A stretch of 64,000 bases of DNA. It comes from Verrucomicrobiaceae bacterium. GTDB taxonomy: Bacteria > Verrucomicrobiota > Verrucomicrobiia > Verrucomicrobiales > Verrucomicrobiaceae. The position numbers and the translations under genes were made by a program. The notes below the pieces were generated by a model, which saw nothing but the letters and a program-made list of their open reading frames with translations, was not told the DNA's origin and made no database searches. Every line of letters begins with the position of its first letter. Position 1 is the first letter of the stretch. Where the stretch lies: assembly GCA_947466075.1 (NCBI GenBank), contig CANIBP010000004.1, positions 1 through 64,000 of the forward strand, read 5' to 3'. Below are positions 53,175 to 61,016 of this stretch, piece by piece.

Positions 53175-55091
53175 ATGAAACACCACCTACTACTCTCAGC
53201 TCTGCTGCTCTCAGCACTGGCATCACTTCAAGCTGCCGACTCGCCCAAACCGAACGTCGTCTATCTCTTCGCTGATGACCTCGGCTGGAGCGACATCAGC
53301 GCGCATCCGGGTGGCACGATCAAGACACCAAATATCGACAAACTCTTCAAGCAGGGGCTCGAACTGAAGAACTTCATGGGCTGGTGCGTGTGCTCGCCGA
53401 CTCGTGCGATGCTGCTCACGGGGCGGCATCCGTTTCGTGTCGGCACGGGACCGGAGACGGGCGGTGAATTGGAGAAGGCGGAGACGACTATCGCAGAGGG
53501 CTTCAAGGCGAACGGTTATCGCACCGGTGTCTTTGGCAAATGGCACAACGGCGATGATCCTGACACACCGGAGTATCGTGTAGGGTTTGCAGAGGCGTTC
53601 AAGTCGATGCCGAACAAGCAAGTCAAAGGCGGTCTCGGCGCGAATGAGCACGGCTTTGATGAAGCGTGGGTTTATTACGGCGGCGGTGCGGACTACTTCA
53701 CGCGGCGCACCGTGAGTGGTCGCGGCCCGGTGAGTTGGTGGCACAATCGTGAGTTCCGTGCGGAGGACAAAGGCTACACGGAGGACTTCATCGTGCAGCA
53801 CGCGATGGATTTCATCCGGGACAACAAAGAGAAGCCGTTTTTCTGCTACGTGCCGTTTCACCTCGTGCATGCGCCTTTGCAGGCGAAGGAATCCGACCTC
53901 AAAGACGTGGACCCGAAGGTCACCGATGAAACGAAGCGCGTTTACGCCGCGATGGTGCAGGCTTTAGACAAGAACGTTGGTGCCATCCTTGCCGAACTCG
54001 ATAAGAACGGCCTGCGCGACAACACGATCGTCGTTTTCACCAGCGACAACGGCGCGACGAAGGACGGCAGCAACCTGCCATTTCGCGGAGGCAAGCATTC
54101 CGTGTATGAAGGCGGCACGCATCTGCCCACCGCCATTCATTGGCCGAATGGCAAAGTCGCTGGAGGTGCATGGGATGGGCTCTGCGGCGCGCTCGATATG
54201 TTCCCCACGCTGATGGCGATGGCTGACTTAAAGATGCCTGAGACTCGTCCGCTCGACGGCAAGAATATCTGGCCCGCACTGCGCGACAACACCGCCAGCC
54301 CCGTCGAGAGCTACTACTGGTCCTGGCACAACGAAGACGCCATCCGCACCGCCGACTGGCGCATGCATCGATTCTTCGATCACAATGAACTCTACAACAT
54401 CCGCACCGACATCGGTGAAACCACGGACGTTGCCGCTGCCAATCCGGAAGTCGTTCAATCACTCGTCGCCAAGATGAATGCGTGGGCGAATTCGCTCGGT
54501 GCTGCTCTCACGCATCAGCCCGTTCCCATGAAGCTGGATGCCAAGCCAGGACCTGAGGGCGAAGTGCTCGAAGTCACCGTCACGGTGAACGATGGCACCA
54601 AGCCGAAAGACCAACTCGTGGTGCCCATCGCCAGCGTCGAGGGCAACCAGTTCGCCACCGACTACATCGAGTATGACATCGCCATCGCACCCGAGAGCCT
54701 GCGCCGTGGTTTCTTCTACTCGCCGTTCAAAGGCAACGATGGCAAGGCCATCACGCTCAACTTCAAGCGCGGTGAAGGCATTGACCAGTTCGGTCGCGAA
54801 CAATCCACCGCACCCGAAGTGCAAGGCAAGCCCGGCACCTGGGAGCATCGCGTCATCGGCCTGTGCAGCAGCGCCCCAGGCTCGCTGCCGCGCCACGGCC
54901 TCGTCTTCAAAGGCGGCAAACCGGGCACCTACAAAGTCTATCTCGACAACCTCCGCCTCCGCCACGCCGACGGCAGCACCACACCGATCTGGATGAACGG
55001 GAAAGACACACGGGCAAAGAAAATCGCGGACACTGAGCTCTTCAAAGCGGTCCAAGTCCGAACTGTGCCAGTTTCAGAAATTCGTCCGTGA
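53175..55091 (+). CDS. Secreted sulfatase (CSPTR type) with C-terminal extension, in the sigma operon
   Basis: A 638-residue S1 sulfatase with a signal peptide (about 1-21). Motifs are [31 protein letters not shown], formylglycine Cys73 in CVCSPTR, GKWHNGDD (Asn for the usual Leu) and FTSDNGATKDGSN. The core ends near 445. A ~190-residue extension follows, with beta-strand-rich VLEVTVTVNDG, YIEYDIAIAPESLRRGFFY and TYKVYLDNLRLRHAD; it differs from the modules on the other sulfatases. It is the third gene after the sigma/anti-sigma pair, a likely direct regulatory target. Confidence 0.9.
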   Translation: MKHHLLLSALLLSALASLQAADSPKPNVVYLFADDLGWSDISAHPGGTIKTPNIDKLFKQGLELKNFMGWCVCSPTRAMLLTGRHPFRVGTGPETGGELEKAETTIAEGFKANGYRTGVFGKWHNGDDPDTPEYRVGFAEAFKSMPNKQVKGGLGANEHGFDEAWVYYGGGADYFTRRTVSGRGPVSWWHNREFRAEDKGYTEDFIVQHAMDFIRDNKEKPFFCYVPFHLVHAPLQAKESDLKDVDPKVTDETKRVYAAMVQALDKNVGAILAELDKNGLRDNTIVVFTSDNGATKDGSNLPFRGGKHSVYEGGTHLPTAIHWPNGKVAGGAWDGLCGALDMFPTLMAMADLKMPETRPLDGKNIWPALRDNTASPVESYYWSWHNEDAIRTADWRMHRFFDHNELYNIRTDIGETTDVAAANPEVVQSLVAKMNAWANSLGAALTHQPVPMKLDAKPGPEGEVLEVTVTVNDGTKPKDQLVVPIASVEGNQFATDYIEYDIAIAPESLRRGFFYSPFKGNDGKAITLNFKRGEGIDQFGREQSTAPEVQGKPGTWEHRVIGLCSSAPGSLPRHGLVFKGGKPGTYKVYLDNLRLRHADGSTTPIWMNGKDTRAKKIADTELFKAVQVRTVPVSEIRP

Positions 55092-55111
55092 TCATCAAAG
55101 CATGAGAAAAT

Positions 55112-55173
55112 GGCAAAGGAATGGGGGCAAGGGAATGAAAACCAATTCTGACTTTTGAATCCATTCCCTTGCC
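55112..55173. repeat. Palindromic repeat, copy 1 (left of GxxExxY gene)
   Basis: GGCAAAGGAATG (55112-55123), then GGCAAGGGAATG (55126-55137), which pairs perfectly over 12 bp with CATTCCCTTGCC (55162-55173). The 24-nt loop includes GAAAACC and TCTGACTT. It ends 16 bp before the GxxExxY start codon. Confidence 0.85.
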
Positions 55174-55189
55174 AACTAGACCTTCTCCC

Positions 55190-56014
55190 ATGCCCATATA
55201 CTCTGACTTAAAGCTCAGCTCCGTGAGTGACGTCGATTTTGAAGCCATCGACGAAGCCGTGATGCGCTGCGCCTATGCCACTCAGAACAAGTTTGGTCGT
55301 CTTTTCGATGAACGAGTCTATGAAAACGACCTTGCAGCCCGCCTGCGTGCCGAAGGTTTTGAAGTTCACACACAAGTTCCAATCAAGGTCTCACATGGCG
55401 GCTTTGAAAAGATCTATTATCTCGACCTCGTCGTGAACCAGATGCTCTATGAACTGAAAGCTGTATCAGCTCTATTTGACGAGCACAAAGCCCAATCCTT
55501 GCACTACGCCATGCTTCAGGACATTCGACGCGTGAAGCTCCTCAATTTTGGTGAACCCAAGGTTCGAGGCCTCCTGCTACGAAACGCTATTTTGGCTCCA
55601 TCCCGCCATCAACCCGTGCTGCGCAACTCCGGCTGGCGTGTCCTCACTCCTCAGTGTGATCGCCTCTTTTCTCACCTACGTGCCGTCATCAAGGACTGGG
55701 GCACGCACCTCTCTAGTCAACTTTACAACGAAGCCCTCATTCATCACTTCGGAGGCGAAACCCAATGCCTTCAACGCCTCGATGTCAAAGTGGATGGAGC
55801 AAAACTCGGAACCCATCCCGTGCAAATGCATAGCCCTGACCTCGCCTTCACCGTCACAGCTCTCACACGCAACCAACCATTCCTTCGTAACCACCTCAAC
55901 ACCCTACTAGCCCATACCGACCTTCACGCCATCCAATGGATCAACCTCAATCACTCTCGAATCGAGATCACGACTCTGGAGAAAGATGGCAACGAATTGG
56001 GTGCAAGAGAATGA
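55190..56014 (+). CDS. GxxExxY-type protein, PD-(D/E)xK nuclease-like
   Basis: A 274-residue protein starting at the ATG at 55190; an in-frame TTG at 55169 lies inside the repeat and is less likely. Residues 36-44 (GRLFDERVY) match a degenerate GxxExxY motif. LDLVVN with Asp79 and YELKA with Glu88/Lys90 give a D-x8-ExK arrangement typical of PD-(D/E)xK nucleases. Typical members are near 125 residues, so the extra ~140 C-terminal residues are unusual. The last codons (GNELGARE) lie in the right-hand repeat, so the coding end has grown into, or evolved from, the repeat. Function unknown. Confidence 0.75.
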   Translation: MPIYSDLKLSSVSDVDFEAIDEAVMRCAYATQNKFGRLFDERVYENDLAARLRAEGFEVHTQVPIKVSHGGFEKIYYLDLVVNQMLYELKAVSALFDEHKAQSLHYAMLQDIRRVKLLNFGEPKVRGLLLRNAILAPSRHQPVLRNSGWRVLTPQCDRLFSHLRAVIKDWGTHLSSQLYNEALIHHFGGETQCLQRLDVKVDGAKLGTHPVQMHSPDLAFTVTALTRNQPFLRNHLNTLLAHTDLHAIQWINLNHSRIEITTLEKDGNELGARE

Positions 56015-56062
56015 AAACCGTTCTGACTTCTGAATCCATTCCTTTGCCCCCATTCCCTTGCC
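55988..56062. repeat. Palindromic repeat, copy 2 (right of GxxExxY gene)
   Basis: The right arm CATTCCTTTGCC-CC-CATTCCCTTGCC (56037-56062) pairs with the left arm at 55988-56013 at 20 of 26 positions. The left arm has drifted where it is translated as the C-terminus of the GxxExxY protein. The loop keeps GAAAACC and TCTGACTT. Confidence 0.8.
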
Positions 56063-56093
56063 AATCACCACCCACTTTTCACACCAACCCACC

Positions 56094-57449
56094 ATGAACC
56101 CAATCCCCCTCCTGCTCAGTCTTTGCTCGATGCTTCTATTTGTCGCGCACGCTTACGCGCAGCAGAAGCCCAACATTGTCTTCCTCCTCGCTGACGATCT
56201 CGGTGGCAGCGATTTGCATTGCTACGGGCATCCGTATTCACTTACGCCGAACATTGACTCTCTCGCAAAGGATGGCACGCGCTTCACACAGTTTTACGCG
56301 ATGGGGGCGACTTGCTGTCCGACTCGCACAGCGCTGATGACTTCCAAATTTGCTGCCTCTTATGCGACTTATCCTGCCAACGGCGGTTTTGGAGATCACG
56401 TCACCATCACGGAGCTGTTGAAGAAACAAGGCTATGCCACCGGGCACTTCGGCAAATGGCACATCGGGCCAGAATCGAAGCCGGGCACCTATGGCATCGA
56501 CGCCATCGACGGTGGCGATGAAGAGGGCGGAAAGAAAAAGAAAGTCGCCGATGAACGTGGCCGCGATGCCCACATCTATGACGACGCGATCAAGTTCATC
56601 GAGAAAAACAAGAGCGGTCCGTTCTATATCAACGTGTGGGGCCACATCTCGCATAATCCCGTGAACCCCATCGACTCGTTGGTGAAACGCTGGAGCGACC
56701 TCAAGGTCAAAGACGCTGATTTCCCGGAGCAGATGCGCATGAAGATCGACGAAGTGCGCAAAGCTGGTGGCGATGTGGACGACGCCATGCGCCGCTATCT
56801 CGCCGATGTCGAGTCACTCGACGACAGCGTGGGCATGATCCTCAAACGTCTCGACGAACTTGGCCTCCGTGAGAACACCATCGTTGTCTTCAGCACCGAC
56901 CAAGGTGCCGACATGACCAAGGCGTCCCAAGGCGGCCTGCGTTTCAATCAAATGGGCTTCAATGGAGCACTGCGTGGCGGCAAACACACGCACTGGGAAG
57001 GCGGTGTGCGCTGTCCCTGGATCGTGCGCTGGCCCAGCCACGTGCCCGCAGGCCGCGTGGATGAGCAATCCGTCATTAGCGGCGTGGACTGGCTGCCCAC
57101 ACTCTGCGCCATCGCTGGTGTGAAGATCAACTCAGCCGACTTCGAAGGCGAGGACGCGTCTGCCGCTTGGCTCGGCAAAGCGCCGCATGTGCGCACCAAG
57201 CCTCTCTTTTGGAAAACCAGCTCAACCGGCAGCGAGGCCTACATCCGTGAAGGCCCATGGAAGCTGCGCTATCCCACACGCAAAAATGGTGGCGAACTCG
57301 AACTCTACGACATCCTCGCCGATGCCGCCGAGTCGAAGAACCTCGCCGACAAAAACTCCGACATCGTGAAGAAGCTCTCTGCCAAAGTGGAAGCATGGAT
57401 CGCCAAACTACCAACCGAATACGAGAAGACCAAGGACAAGGATGAATAG
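56094..57449 (+). CDS. Secreted sulfatase (CCPTR type)
   Basis: A 451-residue S1 sulfatase starting at the ATG at 56094, just after the repeat. The signal peptide is about 1-22 (ending AYA). Motifs are NIVFLLADDLGGSDLHCYGH, TPNIDSLAKDG, formylglycine Cys74 in CCPTR followed by TALMTSK (Ser for the usual Gly), GKWHIGPES, and FSTDQGADMTKASQGGL, where the usual DNG is DQG. It resembles arylsulfatase A-like members. A ThuA-like gene follows by 45 bp and is probably co-transcribed. The substrate is unknown. Confidence 0.9.
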   Translation: MNPIPLLLSLCSMLLFVAHAYAQQKPNIVFLLADDLGGSDLHCYGHPYSLTPNIDSLAKDGTRFTQFYAMGATCCPTRTALMTSKFAASYATYPANGGFGDHVTITELLKKQGYATGHFGKWHIGPESKPGTYGIDAIDGGDEEGGKKKKVADERGRDAHIYDDAIKFIEKNKSGPFYINVWGHISHNPVNPIDSLVKRWSDLKVKDADFPEQMRMKIDEVRKAGGDVDDAMRRYLADVESLDDSVGMILKRLDELGLRENTIVVFSTDQGADMTKASQGGLRFNQMGFNGALRGGKHTHWEGGVRCPWIVRWPSHVPAGRVDEQSVISGVDWLPTLCAIAGVKINSADFEGEDASAAWLGKAPHVRTKPLFWKTSSTGSEAYIREGPWKLRYPTRKNGGELELYDILADAAESKNLADKNSDIVKKLSAKVEAWIAKLPTEYEKTKDKDE

Positions 57450-57494
57450 AACGCCACTTGAGTCGCTCGCGAGCGCCCCTAGTCTCCTTGCATC

Positions 57495-58439
57495 ATGATG
57501 AACTCTCACCACCGCGTTCGAATACTGGCTGCGCACGCTGCTCTCCTCGTCACAACAGTCGTATCGGCATTCGCCGCCGAGCCCACACGCATTCTTATCG
57601 TCGTCGGGCCGACTAATCATCCGCCAGGCACGCATGAGGTCGCTGCGGGCGGTCGCTTGATCCAGTATTGCCTCGAAAACATCACCAACTTACCCAACGT
57701 GAAGGCCGATATCGTCTATGCATGGCCCGACAAGGCCTTGCGCGATGCCGCCTCCACCGTGGTCTTTACGGGCGACACCTTTCCCGCGAATCGGTTGCCC
57801 AAGGCTGCGCAAAACCTCGCCGATCTCGAAGCGATGATGCAGCACGGTTGCGGCATCGTGTGCGTGCATTATGCGACGGGTTTGCTCGGCGATGATGTGC
57901 AGCCCGATGGCGATCATCCACTACTGCGCTGGATGGGTGGCTACTTTGCCAATCGCTCCTGCAAGCATCATGAATCCTTCGCGAAGATTTTTCCCAAAGC
58001 CACCATCACACCCGCCGCGCCGCAGCATCCCGTGTGGCGCGGGTGCAGTGAGTTCACGCTGAACGACGAGCCTTACACACACAATTACTTCGGCCCCGAC
58101 GCCAACAAACCCGCATCAAACGTCACCGTGCTCGCCACCTCCATGCTGCCACCCGATGCGCCGAAAGCGGAGGCCGTCTCGTGGTGCGTGGAGCGCCCCG
58201 ATAAAGGTCGTGGCTTCGCCGTCGTGATGCCGCACTTCTTCAAGAACTGGGTGATCGAAGACCTCCGCCGCTACATCCTCAATGGCATTATCTGGACCGC
58301 CAAACTCGATGTTCCAACCGACGGCGTGAAGACCACACTGCCCGAGCTCACGACCTTTGCCCCACTCGCTCTAGAGCCCCAACCGCGAGCACCCAAGGCA
58401 AAGGCAGCGCCGGGGACAAGCTCACCAGTGACGAATTGA
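57495..58439 (+). CDS. Exported ThuA-like protein
   Basis: A 314-residue exported protein with a signal peptide (about 1-28). ThuA-type features are RILIVVGPTNHPPGTHEVAA, a central AMMQHGCGIVCVHYATGL with a Cys-containing turn, GGYFANRSCKHH and FFKNWVIEDLRRYILNGIIW. It is a paralogue in fold of the gene at 42569 but only distantly similar. The C-terminus is a Pro/Ala/Lys-rich tail (PRAPKAKAAPGT). ThuA-like proteins act in disaccharide use; here it pairs with a sulfatase. Confidence 0.83.
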   Translation: MMNSHHRVRILAAHAALLVTTVVSAFAAEPTRILIVVGPTNHPPGTHEVAAGGRLIQYCLENITNLPNVKADIVYAWPDKALRDAASTVVFTGDTFPANRLPKAAQNLADLEAMMQHGCGIVCVHYATGLLGDDVQPDGDHPLLRWMGGYFANRSCKHHESFAKIFPKATITPAAPQHPVWRGCSEFTLNDEPYTHNYFGPDANKPASNVTVLATSMLPPDAPKAEAVSWCVERPDKGRGFAVVMPHFFKNWVIEDLRRYILNGIIWTAKLDVPTDGVKTTLPELTTFAPLALEPQPRAPKAKAAPGTSSPVTN

Positions 58440-58495
58440 TGTGGAAACCCTGAACGAGGATCACCGCACTCCATGAAATCACTCAGTCAGTAAAT

Positions 58496-58556
58496 GGCAA
58501 AGGAATGGGGGCAAGGGAATGAAAACCAAGACTCAGTTCAAATCCATTCCTTTGCC
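58496..58556. repeat. Palindromic repeat, copy 3 (without cargo gene)
   Basis: GGCAAAGGAATG (58496-58507) pairs perfectly with CATTCCTTTGCC (58545-58556). A second GGCAAGGGAATG follows the first arm and the loop begins GAAAACCAA. It is the same family as the copies at 55112 and 55988 but stands alone, 31 bp before a sulfatase start codon. Confidence 0.85.
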
Positions 58557-58587
58557 AATCATCACTGCTTTCTCACCCCAGATCATC

Positions 58588-60105
58588 ATGAGAGCCTTCA
58601 CCATCTTTCTCGCCCTCTGCACCCTTCTATTGCAGATCGGAACCGCCTCTGCTCAGCAAAAGCCCAATGTCATCGTAATCCTCGTTGATGACATGGGCTG
58701 GGGCGATCCGCAGTGCTTCAATCCGCAGTCGAAGATCGCGACTCCGAACATCGACAAGCTGGCGGCGGAGGGGATGAAGTTCACGAATGCTCATGCGGGG
58801 GCGTCCATCTGTGTGCCGAGCCGGTATAGCCTGCTCACGGGGCGGATGCCTTATCGCAATTGGAGCACGACAGGGGTGAAGGGCGTGAGGAAGCAGAGCA
58901 AGAACGGCCGTGAGATGATGCACTTCCCACAGCCACAATTGCAAGCGGAGCCGGGGAGATTGAACCTCGCCACGCTGATGAAGCGGCAGGGCTATGCGAC
59001 GGCTTGCGTGGGCAAGTGGCATCAGGGCATGTCATCGAAGGCCGAGGCGGATGGCACGCTGAAGATGACGCCGGTGGACTTTGGCTTCGATTACTACTTC
59101 GGTTTCGATGCGCCAGAACAGGCACCGTATGCGTTCATCGAGAACAAGCGCTTCGTCGTCGCGCCGACGGAGACGATTGAGGATCATCCGGGCGAAGGCG
59201 TGACGAATCCCGAGACGCAAGGCGCGCATTGGCGCAAAGGTTTGGCGGCACCGGGATGGAAATTCGAGGGCTACCTTTCCACCATCGCAGGCAAGGCGGA
59301 TGCGTGGCTGACGAAACAGTCGGCGAGCGGTGGAAAGGAACCGTTCTTCCTCTACTACGCCATCCCCGCGCCTCATGCGCCGTGGGCTACGGCCAGCGAG
59401 TTCAAGGGCAAGAGCGGCGCGGGTCAATACGGCGACTATGTGATGAACGTGGACGCCATGATCGGCCAGGTGCTGGCGACCTTGGACAAGCTGAAGCTGA
59501 AGGACAATACGCTCATCGTCTTCTCCAGCGACAACGGCCCGGTCTGGTATGCGCAGGACATCGAAAAGTTCGGCCACCGCGCCGCCGGTCCGTGGAATGG
59601 GATGAAAGGCGCGCTCACCGATGCCGGACATCGCATGCCCTTCATCGCGAGTTGGCCGGGCAAGATCCCAGCGGGCAGTTCGTGCGGCGAGTTGATTTGC
59701 TTCACCGACATGATGGCTACCATCGCCTCGCTGCTCGGCGAAAAACTCCCGAACGATGCCGGCGAGGACAGCTTCAACATCTCACCGCTGCTGCGCGGCG
59801 AGAAACCCGCGCAACCCATTCGCAACGGCATGGTGCACGTGAACTACGGCTCCTACACGCTCGCGATCCGCGACGGCGATTGGAAGCTCATCCTGCCATC
59901 AGGAGTCTATGCCGTGCAGGACGGCACCGTCACACCGGATCACATCGTCGAGACCAAAGCCAAAGGCCCCAACGACAAGTTTCAGCTCTACAACCTCCGC
60001 ACCGATCCCGGCGAGGCCACGAATGTCTTTACGCAAGAGCCGGACAAAGCGCAGGAACTCTTCGCCGCGCTGAAGGCGGACATCGCCCGCGGGTGGAGTC
60101 GCTGA
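58588..60105 (+). CDS. Secreted sulfatase (CVPSR type)
   Basis: A 505-residue S1 sulfatase. The ATG at 58588 begins the signal peptide (about 1-22, ending ASA); the frame is open upstream only through the repeat. Motifs are NVIVILVDDMGWGDPQCF, TPNIDKLAAEG, formylglycine Cys75 in CVPSR followed by YSLLTGR, GKWHQGMS (Gln for Leu) and FSSDNGPVWYAQD. PTETIEDHPGEG and HRAAGPWNGMKGALTDAGHR fit arylsulfatase types that act on sulfated sugars. An esterase follows 31 bp later. Confidence 0.91.
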   Translation: MRAFTIFLALCTLLLQIGTASAQQKPNVIVILVDDMGWGDPQCFNPQSKIATPNIDKLAAEGMKFTNAHAGASICVPSRYSLLTGRMPYRNWSTTGVKGVRKQSKNGREMMHFPQPQLQAEPGRLNLATLMKRQGYATACVGKWHQGMSSKAEADGTLKMTPVDFGFDYYFGFDAPEQAPYAFIENKRFVVAPTETIEDHPGEGVTNPETQGAHWRKGLAAPGWKFEGYLSTIAGKADAWLTKQSASGGKEPFFLYYAIPAPHAPWATASEFKGKSGAGQYGDYVMNVDAMIGQVLATLDKLKLKDNTLIVFSSDNGPVWYAQDIEKFGHRAAGPWNGMKGALTDAGHRMPFIASWPGKIPAGSSCGELICFTDMMATIASLLGEKLPNDAGEDSFNISPLLRGEKPAQPIRNGMVHVNYGSYTLAIRDGDWKLILPSGVYAVQDGTVTPDHIVETKAKGPNDKFQLYNLRTDPGEATNVFTQEPDKAQELFAALKADIARGWSR

Positions 60106-60136
60106 AACCCCAAAGCCTTCTGGTATCCCATCATCC

Positions 60137-60994
60137 ATGAGACACTTCTTGATCCTCACCGCTCTGCTGTTGGCACCGCTGGCCGCGCTGCATGGCGCAG
60201 ACACGCCGACCAAGCCGAACGCTCAGGCTCCGTCGGCTTTGCTGGATCTGCCCTATGTCGATGGAGGAAAGGCTTCTCAGTGCCTTGACCTGTTTATTCC
60301 CACCGCACTTTCAAAGCCCCCGCCTCTGCTTGTCTGGATACACGGAGGTGGTTGGCGCGAGGGCGACAAGCGAGGGCATCCAATGCGTGCCTTTGCGGAG
60401 CATGGGTTCGTCATCGCGAGCATCAACTACCGACTCACCGGAGAGGCCGTGTTTCCAGCTCAGATCGATGATGTGCGAGCCGCCCTGAAGTGGTTGCGAG
60501 CCCATGCCATAGAGTATGGCTACGAGAGCAATCGCATCGGCATCATAGGTCACTCGGCAGGCGGACATCTCAGCGCCCTGCTCGGCGTCTCATCACTGGG
60601 TGATCAAGCGGTGCAGGCTGTGTGCGTGCTTTCAGGGCCGTGTGACATGCAAGCAATGGTCAAAGCTGCAATCGACCCCAAACGCCGAACCGCGATGGAA
60701 TCCCTCTTTGGGACACCCTTGAAGGACAAGACCGCACTCATCCGCAGCGCGAGCCCGATCATGCAGATCACCCGCGAATCGCCACCTTTCCTCATCCTCC
60801 ACGGAGAACAAGACGAGGTGGTCCCCGCAGCTCTAGCGCAGAGATTCCATGAGGCTCTTTCCATCCAGCCCATGCATCCATCACGCCTCATCGTGCTTCC
60901 AAACACCAGCCACGACATTTTTCGCAACCCGCAGTGGGCCAGCGAAGCCATCCAATTCTTTGAAGCGAACTTGAAACCCGTTCTACCGAGGTAG
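60137..60994 (+). CDS. Secreted alpha/beta-hydrolase (carbohydrate esterase-like)
   Basis: A 285-residue exported esterase with a signal peptide (about 1-21). The oxyanion motif HGGGW is at 69-73, the nucleophile Ser140 in GHSAGG, Asp226 in HGEQDEVVP and His259 in NTSHDIF. This is the hormone-sensitive-lipase/BD-FAE-like layout. It probably removes acetyl or feruloyl groups from polysaccharides. It sits between two sulfatases, 31 bp and 22 bp from its neighbours, so it is likely part of one operon. Confidence 0.87.
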   Translation: MRHFLILTALLLAPLAALHGADTPTKPNAQAPSALLDLPYVDGGKASQCLDLFIPTALSKPPPLLVWIHGGGWREGDKRGHPMRAFAEHGFVIASINYRLTGEAVFPAQIDDVRAALKWLRAHAIEYGYESNRIGIIGHSAGGHLSALLGVSSLGDQAVQAVCVLSGPCDMQAMVKAAIDPKRRTAMESLFGTPLKDKTALIRSASPIMQITRESPPFLILHGEQDEVVPAALAQRFHEALSIQPMHPSRLIVLPNTSHDIFRNPQWASEAIQFFEANLKPVLPR

Positions 60995-61016
60995 TGACTC
61001 GAACGAATCCTTTGCC

